From Phycisphaeraceae bacterium (GTDB taxonomy: Bacteria > Planctomycetota > Phycisphaerae > Phycisphaerales > Phycisphaeraceae): 64,000 nt of DNA. Within the stretch, counting starts at the first letter, position 1; every line of letters begins with the position of its first letter. The notes beneath the pieces were generated by a model. That model saw only the letters and a list, made by a program, of their open reading frames with translations. It ran no database searches and had not been told where the DNA came from. The stretch spans positions 1 to 64,000 of the forward strand of contig JADZCD010000065.1 in the NCBI GenBank assembly GCA_020851735.1, read 5' to 3'. This document shows positions 35,737 through 44,745 of the stretch, in pieces. The position numbers and the translations under genes were made by a program.

Positions 35737-37536
35737 ATGCCTTACTTCCGCACCTGGATATGGACTCTCCTGGCCTTAGCCGCCGGCGGCGCCCTGGTGG
35801 CGACCGTGGTGGCCATGCAGGGGCTTTTCCACGTGGCGGGGTGGATCGGCCTGGGCACGGGCGCGGTGATATTTGTCTGGCTCTTGCGCGGCCTGTGGGT
35901 CTGGCGCGACGATCCGCGCGTGGCCCGCGCGGGAACCTTCACCGTGCTCACCGTGCTGGCGGTCCTTTTGATCCTGCTCTTTGCGCTGACCGCCCGGCCC
36001 GGCGGCGCCATTGCCGTGGCGGGCATCTGGACCATGGGCGTGACGCTGCTGGCCGGCATCTTCGCTCTGCGCTTTGTCTTCCGGGGCAACAGCCCGATCC
36101 TGGCCGTCGCCCGCACCCTCGTCGACGAAGCCCTGCGGATGAAGATCGCCCTGGTCTTTGTGATTCTTCTGTTTTTCTTAGTGCCCAGTCTGCCGTTTCT
36201 CCTAGACGCCAAGGAGCTGCTGCACTACCGCGTGAAGTTCTTCCTCACCTGGGCGCTGACGGCCGTCAGCGTGCTGTTAAGCCTCATGACCATCTTCCTG
36301 GCTTGCTCGTCGGTCAGCGGTGATCTGCACGAGCGCCAGATCTTTCTGACGCTCACCAAGCCCGTAAGCCGCAACGGCTACCTCTTAGGCAAGTGGCTGG
36401 GCGTGGTCGGCCTGAATCTTCTGCTGATCACCGTCGCGGGGCTGGGCATTTTCGCTTTCACCTTGATTCTGCAGACCTCCGGCTCGCAGCGCGATGACGC
36501 GGACCTGGCCATCCTGGGCAACGAAGTGCTGGTGGCTCGCCAGGCGGCTGAGCCCCAGCCCCCGCCGGGGATGGATTTTGACGTTCTCTACCAGCAGCGG
36601 CTCGAACGGCTCCGCCGGGAATTCCCCGAGGAATACGTGCAGATCACCCCCCAGGTGGAGTCCACGATCCGGGCCGCCCTGGTGGCCCAGTGGTACAGCA
36701 TCGAGCCCCGCAATGCCGAGGGCTATCTGTTCACCGGGCTGAGCCCCGCGCGGGATGCCGGGGCGGAGCTGCAGCTGCGCATCAAGCCCTGGGCCTCGAG
36801 TTCCCAGGTCGAAACCGTCATCACCGTCGCCCTGCGCCTCAACCAGCGGCTGTACAGCGAAGCCCCTTTGCGCCTGGCCAACAACGTCTTTAGCGTCATT
36901 CCCATCCCGGCGGGTTTCGTCGATGAACAGGGCCAACTGCTCGTGGAAATCGCCAACCTCGACGACGCCAATCAACCCGTAACCGGCAGCATCAGCTTCA
37001 CCCGGGCCCGCGGCCTGGAAGTGCTCTATCGCACCGGGTCCTTTACGCCCAACTTCTGCCGCACTTTGGTGATGCTCTGGGTGCGCACCGCGTTCCTGGC
37101 GGCCTTGGGCGTGGTGGCGGCCGCGGCGCTGGATTTTCCTGTGGCGGCGCTGTTCTGCCTGATGGTTTACGTCGGCGCCTCGGCCAGCGGGTACCTCCAG
37201 GAATCCCTGGCCTTCTTTGCCGCCCTGCCCCGCGAGGATCTTTCCGCCTGGCAGAAGTTCCTAGGCGTGTTCCAGCTCTTCGCCCAGCACTGGGGCGAGG
37301 GCGATTACTACGAAGCCCTTAAGCTCCCCGTCCGCTTGTTCGGCGAGGCGTTTGTGCTGCTCATTCCCTCCTTCAGCCGCTTCAGTCCCGTGCCCAGTTT
37401 GGCTGACGGCCGGTTGGTCTCCTGGTCCCTGTTGGGCCAGGCGTTCTTCTGGGTGGGCCTGGTCTGGACAGGGCTTTTGGCTGTGGCCGGCGCGTGGATC
37501 TTCGCCCGCCGGGAGCTTGCCCGGGTGACGGTGTAA
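35737..37536 (+). CDS. ABC-2-like permease with large extracytoplasmic insert
   Basis: 599 residues. The first four helices (about 1-120) and the pair around residues 130-190 precede the cytoplasmic coupling stretch SVSGDLHERQIFLTLTKPVSRNGYLLGKW. After the next helix (VGLNLLLITVAGLGIFAFTL), a soluble domain of about 190 residues (about 255-440), with beta-rich segments, probably faces outside. Four more helices end the protein. Size and insert recall Gld/Nos-type permease subunits. A tract of CCTAACCC-like units lies just upstream (35690-35733). Tightly linked to the ATPase gene. Confidence 0.75.
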   Translation: MPYFRTWIWTLLALAAGGALVATVVAMQGLFHVAGWIGLGTGAVIFVWLLRGLWVWRDDPRVARAGTFTVLTVLAVLLILLFALTARPGGAIAVAGIWTMGVTLLAGIFALRFVFRGNSPILAVARTLVDEALRMKIALVFVILLFFLVPSLPFLLDAKELLHYRVKFFLTWALTAVSVLLSLMTIFLACSSVSGDLHERQIFLTLTKPVSRNGYLLGKWLGVVGLNLLLITVAGLGIFAFTLILQTSGSQRDDADLAILGNEVLVARQAAEPQPPPGMDFDVLYQQRLERLRREFPEEYVQITPQVESTIRAALVAQWYSIEPRNAEGYLFTGLSPARDAGAELQLRIKPWASSSQVETVITVALRLNQRLYSEAPLRLANNVFSVIPIPAGFVDEQGQLLVEIANLDDANQPVTGSISFTRARGLEVLYRTGSFTPNFCRTLVMLWVRTAFLAALGVVAAAALDFPVAALFCLMVYVGASASGYLQESLAFFAALPREDLSAWQKFLGVFQLFAQHWGEGDYYEALKLPVRLFGEAFVLLIPSFSRFSPVPSLADGRLVSWSLLGQAFFWVGLVWTGLLAVAGAWIFARRELARVTV

Positions 37537-37599
37537 GCGTCGCGGGCAGGGATGATTCGCTTGGCCGGCAGCGCTTTTGCCGGGAGTTAAACGTTTGCC

Positions 37600-39552
37600 A
37601 TGACGCGCAGTCGCTGGGTACAACTTCTCGCCGCTCTGCTGCTGGTCCTCTGCCTGGGCGCGGCGGGGCTTTTGAATGCCGCCAGCCGCACGCTCTATGC
37701 GCGGCACGGGCTGGGGCTGAGCGGGACGCAGGTCCAGAGCCTGCCTCCCCAGATCGCGGTGGTCACCACTGCCTTAGGCAGCTTCCGCGGGTTGTTTGTC
37801 AACATCCTCTGGTACCGGGCCCAGAAGCTTCAGGACGAAGGCCAATTCTTTGAGGCCAACACCCTGGCCCAGGCCTTAACCACCCTTCTGCCCGGCGCGC
37901 CGCGGGTCTGGTCCTTCCAGGCCTGGAACATGGCCTACAACATCTCCGTGGCCACGTACACCCCCCAGGAACGCTGGGACTGGGTGAGCAAGGGCATCGC
38001 GCTGATTCGCGATCAGGGCATACCGGCCAATCCCGGCGCCATCCTGCTCTACCGCGAATTAAGCTGGATTTTCTTCCACAAAGTCGGCGAGCGCCTCGAC
38101 GACATGCACTGGTTCTACAAGCAGCAACTGGCTTACGAATGGCAGGAATTGCTGGGCACTCCGCCGGAGGAAACCGCGGACGAGTCGCCCCTGGCCGCCA
38201 TCAGCCGCATCGCCGAAGCGCCCGGCAGCCTGGACGAACTGGCGCCAAAGCACCCGAAGCTCGTCGAGTTGCTCGCCCGCCTGGCGGAAATGCACTATCA
38301 ACCTGACGAAGCCTTCGTCCGCGCCGTCGGCCGGGTGCTGATGTATCGCGCCTCGATCGACGTGAAGATCCTCAACATCGATCCCCAGCAGGTTGGTTAC
38401 GATCCGCGTTTGGCGGACTTAATGGATGACCCGGCCTACCACGATGCGCTTGGGGCTCTCCTGGCGTTCTGCCGCAAACAGGCTTTAAGCAGCCACTATC
38501 ACATGGACGCCTCCCTGATGGCGGAGCTGATGACCCCGCAGGAAAAGGGGGGCTACGGATACGGGCCCTTGGATTGGCGCCTGCCCGCATCCCACGCCCT
38601 TTACTGGAGCGAGCTGGGCGTGCGTCAGGCCAACAAGGCCAATCAGCTCACCGAGATCGACCACATCAACACCTGGCGGCAGACGCGCTTTGCCCTTCAG
38701 CAGTTGGCCCGCTTCGGCCGGATCAGCTTCGACCCGATTACCCGCAGCTATAACCAATCCCCCGACATTCGCTTTTTTGACCCCTATGAAAAAGCCTACC
38801 TCCGCGACGTCGACCGCCTAAGCAAGCTGGAAAACCAGAAAGGCAACGAAGGCGTGCTGGAGAGCTTCTACATGGGCCACGAAAACCTGCTCTTAGAGGC
38901 TGTCCGCACCTGCTATCTGCTGGGCGACGTGGCCAAGGCCAACGAGTATTACCTCAAAGCCCAGCGCCTCTACAAGGACAAGCCCTACAGCCAGCGCCAG
39001 GGCGACATGCGCTACCAGGTTTCGGTGGAGGATTTCGTCTTAGCGGATCTGCGTCGCGAAGCGGGCAATCAGAGCATGGCCGCCATGCTCGAATTCATCA
39101 ACGGCATGCTGTTACAGGCCTTCATGGAGGATTTAACCTGGGGGCGCGTTGACGTCTTCGAGCGCCGGCTGCAATTAGCCCGCAACCTGCACCAGGATTT
39201 TCAGGGGCGCTCGGTTCTGAATCCCATCGCCGCCCAGGGGCGCATGCGCCTCTTGCCCTTTAACCAGTTGGTGGAGGAAACCTTCATCAACCTGATGGTC
39301 AGCAACCGCATTGATCTGCTCTTGCGCGGGCGGATGTGGAACCAGGCTCCCCTGACGCTGCGTCTGCCGGCCTACGACCGCGTGCGCGGGCCGATCGCCG
39401 CCCAGATCGCCGACACCAACGTGGACATCGATCACTTCCTGCCCCCGCCGCAGGGCCTGGATCAGTACCGCAACCTGCAGGCCGCCCGGGAAAAACAGCC
39501 ATCGTCCCCGCAATCCCCCGCCGGCCCGCCACCGCTGATCGAACGCAAATAG
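37600..39552 (+). CDS. uncharacterised 650-residue membrane-anchored protein
   Basis: An N-terminal hydrophobic segment (about 7-28, LLAALLLVLCLGAAGLLNAA) is followed by a large helical domain with no motif I recognise. Tryptophan- and tyrosine-rich helices near residues 60-180 (FRGLFVNILWYRAQKLQDEGQFFEANTLAQ) look like solenoid repeats of the TPR type. It follows the permease by 63 bp on the same strand, so it probably belongs to the SPFH/ABC unit and may be its periplasmic or extracellular-face partner. Function unknown. Confidence 0.6.
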   Translation: MTRSRWVQLLAALLLVLCLGAAGLLNAASRTLYARHGLGLSGTQVQSLPPQIAVVTTALGSFRGLFVNILWYRAQKLQDEGQFFEANTLAQALTTLLPGAPRVWSFQAWNMAYNISVATYTPQERWDWVSKGIALIRDQGIPANPGAILLYRELSWIFFHKVGERLDDMHWFYKQQLAYEWQELLGTPPEETADESPLAAISRIAEAPGSLDELAPKHPKLVELLARLAEMHYQPDEAFVRAVGRVLMYRASIDVKILNIDPQQVGYDPRLADLMDDPAYHDALGALLAFCRKQALSSHYHMDASLMAELMTPQEKGGYGYGPLDWRLPASHALYWSELGVRQANKANQLTEIDHINTWRQTRFALQQLARFGRISFDPITRSYNQSPDIRFFDPYEKAYLRDVDRLSKLENQKGNEGVLESFYMGHENLLLEAVRTCYLLGDVAKANEYYLKAQRLYKDKPYSQRQGDMRYQVSVEDFVLADLRREAGNQSMAAMLEFINGMLLQAFMEDLTWGRVDVFERRLQLARNLHQDFQGRSVLNPIAAQGRMRLLPFNQLVEETFINLMVSNRIDLLLRGRMWNQAPLTLRLPAYDRVRGPIAAQIADTNVDIDHFLPPPQGLDQYRNLQAAREKQPSSPQSPAGPPPLIERK

Positions 39553-39573
39553 CGGCCGCCGCTTTGGAAAAAA

Positions 39574-40536
39574 TCACATCCGCTCCGCGTGAATCGTCGC
39601 CTCCAGCACGTGCGTCTGGCCCGCTTCCACCCGCACCGCGTTCGGGCCCGCGTTGGCGGTTTCCACGCACAACATCCCCGGCCATTGCGTCGCCCCTAGG
39701 TCCTCTAATTTCCCGGCCCGCTCGGCCCAGGGGTTCCACACCACCGTGCTGGCTGAGCCGCGCTTTGCGATGACGATCCGCCGCCGCAGGCCCGGGTCCT
39801 CCACCACGCAACTGGCTGCGGAATCCGGATAAATCCGGTCGGTTTGGCCGGTAAACCGCAGCACTTGCTCTTCCTGCCGGGTGGCCGCAAAGCCTTTGGT
39901 CTTGTCCAGGAATGCCCCGCCCGCCAGGCCGCGTAAGCCCACGTTGCGGATGTCGCTGATCTTCAGATACGTGTGCAGCGCTTCGGTTATTTCAAACGCC
40001 TCGCGCCCGTCGTTGCGCACGGCCAGCGCCATCGAAAGCGCCTGGCTGACCGTCACCGTCATCGTGGCGGAGAACGGCCAGGGCCAATAGGGCGCATAGC
40101 GCGTCCATATTTCATTTCCGGGGGCGAACACAAAGCCCAACTCCAGCCGGACCGAACCATCAGCCTGACGCGATGCGTCTTTAACTTCCCATGGCAGCAC
40201 GCGCACAAACCCGTGCTTGGGCGCCTTGGCGTCGGTGTGTTGCTCAGCGAACCACGGCAGACACACCGGCACGCCCCCGCGGATCGGCCCGCCGGGCTCA
40301 AATCGGCTCTTGTCACTGACAAACAGCACGGGCTCGCCGCCCCCCTCACCCCGCCCACCCCCTTCACCTGCCGGCTGATATTCCGTCACGTGCGCCCCTT
40401 GCAGATACACCTGGGCGGCGCCGTGCGGACTGCTGATCTCCGCCCGCGTCAAGCCCCCGCGCCCCTCGGTAAATCGCAACGCCCCCGGTACGCCAAATCG
40501 CTTCTGCAACTGCGCAATGGTTTGTATTTCACTCAT
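39574..40536 (-). CDS. D-hexose-6-phosphate mutarotase (aldose 1-epimerase family)
   Basis: A galactose-mutarotase-fold protein of the YeaD group, which interconverts alpha and beta anomers of hexose 6-phosphates. Visible motifs are EISSPHGAAQVYLQGAHVTEYQP, GGPIRGGVPVCLPWFAEQ, KHGFVRVLPWEVK and WNPWAERAGKLEDLG..WPGMLCVETAN with the catalytic glutamate near its end. ATG 40536 has AGGA about 8 bp upstream and gives 320 residues; ATG 40545 is less well placed. Cytoplasmic, monocistronic, convergent with the SPFH/ABC cluster. Confidence 0.82.
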   Translation of the reverse strand: MSEIQTIAQLQKRFGVPGALRFTEGRGGLTRAEISSPHGAAQVYLQGAHVTEYQPAGEGGGRGEGGGEPVLFVSDKSRFEPGGPIRGGVPVCLPWFAEQHTDAKAPKHGFVRVLPWEVKDASRQADGSVRLELGFVFAPGNEIWTRYAPYWPWPFSATMTVTVSQALSMALAVRNDGREAFEITEALHTYLKISDIRNVGLRGLAGGAFLDKTKGFAATRQEEQVLRFTGQTDRIYPDSAASCVVEDPGLRRRIVIAKRGSASTVVWNPWAERAGKLEDLGATQWPGMLCVETANAGPNAVRVEAGQTHVLEATIHAERM

Positions 40537-40566
40537 AACCCGCATCCTAATGCCTTCCGCCCCGGA

Positions 40567-40690
40567 CGTAACGAATGGCCAATGGCCCGTGACAAATGGT
40601 CAATAAAATCCAGGGTGTAAGATAACCGATAGGGGCGCTGGTTGGGTCGCATTCGACATTCGACACTCGCCATTGGGCATTCAACCTTCC
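40567..40690 (+). repeat. heptad hairpin element, degenerate intergenic copy
   Basis: Left arm about 40571-40603 (AACGAATGGCCAATGG...), right arm about 40649-40683 (GCATTCGACATTCGAC...). More diverged than the copies near miaA. Confidence 0.55.
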
Positions 40691-40780
40691 CTGCCCATTC
40701 GTCTTCCCTTCCGCCTGCGGTTATTGTGTTGCCACCCGCACTCCGGCCTGGCTCGTGGCCACGCCTGGGCTTTTGCCTAC

Positions 40781-41938
40781 ATGATCTTTCTGCCCATCGG
40801 TACCGATCGCCGCCAGATCCATCGCCCCTGGGTCAATTGGACGCTGGTAGCCCTTAACGTGGCGATCTTCGTCGCCACCCGCCGGCGCGTGGAAGACCCC
40901 TTTGACGAAAACATCCGGGCGTTCCTCTTCGATCCTCTGCACCCGGCTCTCTACCAGTTTTTGAGCTATCAGTTCCTCCACGGCAGCTGGGCCCACCTGA
41001 TCGGCAACATGATCTTCCTGTACGTCTTCGGCAATAACCTCGAAGATCGCTTAGGCAAGGCGGCCTACTTGGGGTTCTACCTTTCCGGCGGCGTGCTGGC
41101 GGCCTTGGGTCACGGGCTGATGGAGACGACGCCCGTTTTAGGCGCCAGCGGCGCGGTGGCGGCGGTCAGCGGCGCCTATCTGGCTTTGTTCCCGCTGGCC
41201 AACGTCACGATCGCCTACTGGTTTATGTTCTTAGGCTTTTTTGAAGTCTCCAGCCTTTACCTGATCGGCTTCTACATTGTCATGAACGTCTACAACCACC
41301 TGACGGGCGGCGGGCAGGTGGCGTATTTGGCCCACTTAGTCGGTTATGCGTATGGCTTTGGCATCGGCATGGGCCTGCTGCGCGTCGGGCTGTTGACCCG
41401 CGAGCCCTACGACTTCCTGTCCATCGTGGAACACCGCCGCCGCCGGGCCCAGTTTGCCACCCTTGCCCGCCAAGGATATCAGCCCTGGCAATCGCCCCCA
41501 TCCAACGCTTCTTCCACCACCTCTTCGCCGCCGGGCAAAGAGCTCACCGAGCAGGAAAAACAGGCCCTGGGCCTGCGCTCCCAGATCGCCCAAGCCGCCG
41601 CGGCCGGCAACCTGGCGTGGGCGGCTGACCTGTATGGCCGGCTGCTGGAGCTGGCGCCGCAGGCGGTGCTCAATCAACAGCAGCAACTGGACGTGGCTAA
41701 CCAGCTCATGTCGGCGGCGCACTACCCCCAGGCTGCCCGGGCGTATGAACTTTTCCTGGGCTGCTACAGCGCTTACCCCCAGCGCGAACAGATCGAGCTG
41801 ATCCTCGGCCTGATCTATGCCCGTTATCTGCACAACGCCCCCCGCGCCCGCGATCTGCTGACCGCCAGCCTTAGAAGACTGTCCGACTCCCATCAGCACC
41901 GCCTGGCTGAGGAAACGCTCGCCCAGCTCCCCGCCTGA
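40781..41938 (+). CDS. rhomboid-family intramembrane serine protease with helical C-terminal extension
   Basis: A six-helix GlpG-like core cleaves membrane substrates. The catalytic dyad is Ser123 in GASGAVAAVSGAY and His185 in AHLVGYAYG; the HGSWAHLIGNMIFLYVFG motif of helix 2 is also complete. After residue 225 a soluble tail of about 160 residues looks like tetratricopeptide-type helices (AAGNLAWAADLYGRLLELAPQAV... YPQAARAYELFLGCY). ATG 40781 is preferred; a longer reading frame from 40673 crosses a repeat element and lacks a family match. No ribosome binding site is evident. A CCCCCGGAAG motif follows the stop. Confidence 0.82.
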   Translation: MIFLPIGTDRRQIHRPWVNWTLVALNVAIFVATRRRVEDPFDENIRAFLFDPLHPALYQFLSYQFLHGSWAHLIGNMIFLYVFGNNLEDRLGKAAYLGFYLSGGVLAALGHGLMETTPVLGASGAVAAVSGAYLALFPLANVTIAYWFMFLGFFEVSSLYLIGFYIVMNVYNHLTGGGQVAYLAHLVGYAYGFGIGMGLLRVGLLTREPYDFLSIVEHRRRRAQFATLARQGYQPWQSPPSNASSTTSSPPGKELTEQEKQALGLRSQIAQAAAAGNLAWAADLYGRLLELAPQAVLNQQQQLDVANQLMSAAHYPQAARAYELFLGCYSAYPQREQIELILGLIYARYLHNAPRARDLLTASLRRLSDSHQHRLAEETLAQLPA

Positions 41939-42040
41939 CCCCCCGGAAGTAACGAATGACGAATGACGAATTGCGAATGACGAATTAAAACCGGAGCACA
42001 AAGTAGGGTTGCATTCGCCATTCGGCATTCAACATTCGCT
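41939..42040 (+). repeat. CCCCGGAAG unit plus heptad hairpin element
   Basis: CCCCCCGGAAGT starts directly after the rhomboid stop codon. The left arm of GACGAAT heptads (41951-41985) and right arm of complementary heptads (42011-42039) follow at once. Confidence 0.7.
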
Positions 42041-42063
42041 TGATTCAGACCAATGCCGGGTGC

Positions 42064-42091
42064 CACACATCAGCCCGAAGGGTGATGTGTG
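42064..42091 (+). repeat. CACACA-hairpin, copy 1
   Basis: CACACATCA / TGATGTGTG stem with inner CCC-GAA-GGG. A second copy at 44621-44648 has a compensated change in the stem. It lies downstream of the convergent rhomboid and SPOR genes. Confidence 0.7.
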
Positions 42092-42162
42092 CCGCTTTAC
42101 CTTAACCCTCGACCCCAGACCCTAGACCCATTCGTCCGCGCCTCGTTGCGAGCCTAAATAAA

Positions 42163-42960
42163 TCACTTGGTCAACGGCACGATGATTGCCGTGGGGTGGT
42201 TGAGCCTGCGTCTGGCCTCATTGGCACTGGTGTAGCTGGAGAATTGTCCGACCTGCACCATCCAGCCGGGCTTGCCGGAGGCGTCGGTGGCGATGACGAT
42301 GCGCGGCAGGCCCAGGCGCTGTTGGGCCGCCAGGGGCGCTAAGTCCTCGGCCGCGTGACGGGCGTTGTCCTGCACGGAAAAGTAGCCGGTCTGCAGGGTG
42401 AAGCCCGTGGTGGCCATCTGTTCGACCACGCGTTGCAGGAATTCCCGGTCCGTGCTGGCGGATCGCGCTAAGGTGAAATCCGACCGGGCCTGGGACCAGC
42501 GGCCGAGCTTTTGCAGGGAAAGCCCCGCGTAAAAATACGCGTTGGCGCGTTCCTGCCCGGCCAAGGCTGCTCCGGCTTTCTCATAGGCGTTGGCCGCCTC
42601 GGCAAAACGATTTTCACTGGTGTAAATCATCCCCAGCGTGGCCAGGGAGTCGCCGGCCAGCTTGCGATCGGCACTGGTGGAGGCGATCGTCAGGTAGCGC
42701 TTGGCGGGTCCGAAGCTGCCTAAGCGATAGGCGCTTAAGCCGGCCATGTAGGCCGCCTCGCGCGAGGGCTGGCGGTCGGCTAAGGTGTGCGCCAGCTGGT
42801 AGGCTGAGGCAAAGTTGCCCTGGTTGTAGGCGTCGTAAGCCTGGCTGAGCTTGGGTGTGGCGGGCTGCTTGGCGGCGCAACCGGCCAGCAGCAACAGCCC
42901 GGCCAAAATCGGAACGATTTGTCCGCGATACGCTTGGGTCATGGCAGGCAGGTAGGTCAT
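42163..42960 (-). CDS. lipoprotein with TPR-like repeats and C-terminal SPOR domain
   Basis: 265 residues. A lipoprotein signal ends in LLLLAGC with the lipidated Cys at 28. Three to four tetratricopeptide-like helix pairs follow (about 45-180), and the C-terminus is a SPOR domain (FTLQTGYFSVQDNARHAAEDL... GWMVQVGQFSSYTSANEARRRL), which binds denuded peptidoglycan glycan at division sites. ATG 42960 has AGGA upstream at a good distance; ATG 42981 is possible. Probably envelope or cell-division associated. Confidence 0.78.
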   Translation of the reverse strand: MTYLPAMTQAYRGQIVPILAGLLLLAGCAAKQPATPKLSQAYDAYNQGNFASAYQLAHTLADRQPSREAAYMAGLSAYRLGSFGPAKRYLTIASTSADRKLAGDSLATLGMIYTSENRFAEAANAYEKAGAALAGQERANAYFYAGLSLQKLGRWSQARSDFTLARSASTDREFLQRVVEQMATTGFTLQTGYFSVQDNARHAAEDLAPLAAQQRLGLPRIVIATDASGKPGWMVQVGQFSSYTSANEARRRLNHPTAIIVPLTK

Positions 42961-43089
42961 GGCGTTATCCTGTTCGCCCAAAGGCTGTGAGGTGGTTAGC
43001 TTACTCTATCAATTAAGGTCAGGGCGTCCACGTCAACGAGCGACTGGTTTCCATCCGCGGCCGGGGTTCAAGACAGGGGTGCATTTCAA

Positions 43090-44592
43090 ATGAGTCTGAT
43101 CTGGCCGATCGTCAAGCAAGCGCTCAAAGGGCCCGGTCACGTCGCCTGCGTCGATGACCGCGGCAAACTGACCTACGGCCGCCTGCTCGCCGGGGCCATG
43201 TACGTGGCCGAAGCCATAGAAAGCCGCACCGACCGCCCCCACGTCGGCCTGCTGCTGCCGACCAGCGGCGCCTTCCCGGTGGCGATCCTCGGCGCCTGGC
43301 TGGCCCGCCGCGTCATGGTGCCGCTTAATTACCTCCTGGCCAAGGACGAGCTGCAGTACGTCATCCAGGACAGCGGGATCGACACCATCATCACCGTGGG
43401 CCCCATGCTTGATTTCATCGGCGGGCGGGCGGTGATCCCCACGGGCGTCAAGCTGCTGCTCATGGAGGAAATGGACTTTAGCGGCGTGCCCCCGTTGCGC
43501 TGGCCGCCCGCGCCGGCCGACGACGCTCTGGCCGCCCTGCTCTATACCTCCGGCACGTCGGGCCGACCCAAGGGCGTGATGCTCTCGCACGGCAATTTCT
43601 CCGCCAACGTCCGTGACTGCATCGTCCACGCCGAGCTGACCCGGGCGGACGTTTTTCTGGGCGTTTTGCCGCAGTTCCACAGCTTCGGGCTTACCGCTCT
43701 GACCCTTCTGCCCCTGACCCTGGGCGCCAAGGTCGTCTACACCGCCCGCTTTATTCCCAAACGCATCATCGAACTGATGCGCGAGCACAAGCCCGACGTC
43801 TTCATGGCTGTCCCCTCCATGCACGGGGCCTTGCTGTCGGTCAAGGAAGCCGCGGCGGAGGATTTCGCCTCCATCCGCTACACCATCTCCGGTGGCGAAC
43901 CCCTGCCCTTTGCCATTTACGAGGAATTTCAGTCCCGCTTTGGCGCCACCATTCTCGAAGGCTACGGCTTGACCGAAACCAGCCCCGTCACCCACTGGGC
44001 CACGCCCCGGCACCACCGGCTGCACTCGGTCGGGCGGGCCCTGCCCCACGTCACGCAGTTCATTCTCGACGACGACTTAAAACCCCTGCCTTACGGGCAA
44101 GATGGCGAAGTCTTCCTGGCTGGGCCCAACATCATGCAGGGCTACTTCAAACTGCCTAAGGAAACCGCGGCGGCGCTGATCGACCTGGACGTCACGCTCC
44201 CCGACGGCCGCCCCTTTAAGGGCCGGGCCCTGCGCACCGGCGACATCGGCCGCATCGACACCGATGGTTTTCTCTTCATCACCGGGCGCAAAAAAGAAAT
44301 GCTTATCATCGGCGGGGAAAATCTCTTCCCCCGCGAGGTGGAGGAAGTCCTCAACCACCACCCGTCCGTCAAGGACTCGGCGGTGATCGGCAAGAACGAC
44401 GGCATGCGCGGCGAGGTGCCCATCGCTTTTGTGGAAATTCAGGAAGGGGCGGCCTTCGACGAAACCGCCCTGCGCGCCTTTTGCCGCCAGCGGCTGGCTG
44501 GCTACAAGGTGCCGCGCGAAATCCACCCGATCGACGCCCTGCCCCGCAATCCCACGGGCAAAATCCTCCGCCGGCAGCTCAACGCCGGCTGA
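43090..44592 (+). CDS. AMP-dependent acyl-CoA/acyl-ACP ligase
   Basis: Activates a fatty or other carboxylic acid as acyl-adenylate and transfers it to CoA or ACP. The ANL-family motifs are all present: P-loop YTSGTSGRPKGVMLSH, EGYGLTETSP, TGDIGRIDTDGFLFITGRKKEMLIIGGENLFP and the C-terminal lysine in NPTGKILRRQL. It has 500 residues and no signal or membrane segment. The gene stands alone. The acyl substrate cannot be read from sequence; fatty acids are the most common for this subgroup. Confidence 0.88.
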   Translation: MSLIWPIVKQALKGPGHVACVDDRGKLTYGRLLAGAMYVAEAIESRTDRPHVGLLLPTSGAFPVAILGAWLARRVMVPLNYLLAKDELQYVIQDSGIDTIITVGPMLDFIGGRAVIPTGVKLLLMEEMDFSGVPPLRWPPAPADDALAALLYTSGTSGRPKGVMLSHGNFSANVRDCIVHAELTRADVFLGVLPQFHSFGLTALTLLPLTLGAKVVYTARFIPKRIIELMREHKPDVFMAVPSMHGALLSVKEAAAEDFASIRYTISGGEPLPFAIYEEFQSRFGATILEGYGLTETSPVTHWATPRHHRLHSVGRALPHVTQFILDDDLKPLPYGQDGEVFLAGPNIMQGYFKLPKETAAALIDLDVTLPDGRPFKGRALRTGDIGRIDTDGFLFITGRKKEMLIIGGENLFPREVEEVLNHHPSVKDSAVIGKNDGMRGEVPIAFVEIQEGAAFDETALRAFCRQRLAGYKVPREIHPIDALPRNPTGKILRRQLNAG

Positions 44593-44620
44593 CCCCGCCA
44601 AAAAACATTGGCTCGGGTGC

Positions 44621-44648
44621 CACACAGCAGCCCGCAGGGTGCTGTGTG
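44621..44648 (+). repeat. CACACA-hairpin, copy 2 (covarying)
   Basis: CACACAGCA / TGCTGTGTG stem with inner CCC-GCA-GGG. It differs from the copy at 42064 by a T-A to G-C change of one stem pair, so pairing is kept. Confidence 0.7.
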
Positions 44649-44745
44649 CAAAGGCTGCCGTGTGCCATGGCTTTCGGCCGCGAAACGGATCCCACGCCCA
44701 ACTTCTATGCCTCACCGCGCTGACCTCCCGCCAATTCCGTATAAA

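Noticed and set aside
40673-40780. N-terminal extension of the rhomboid protease
   Set aside because: It runs through the heptad hairpin element and adds sequence not seen in rhomboids.
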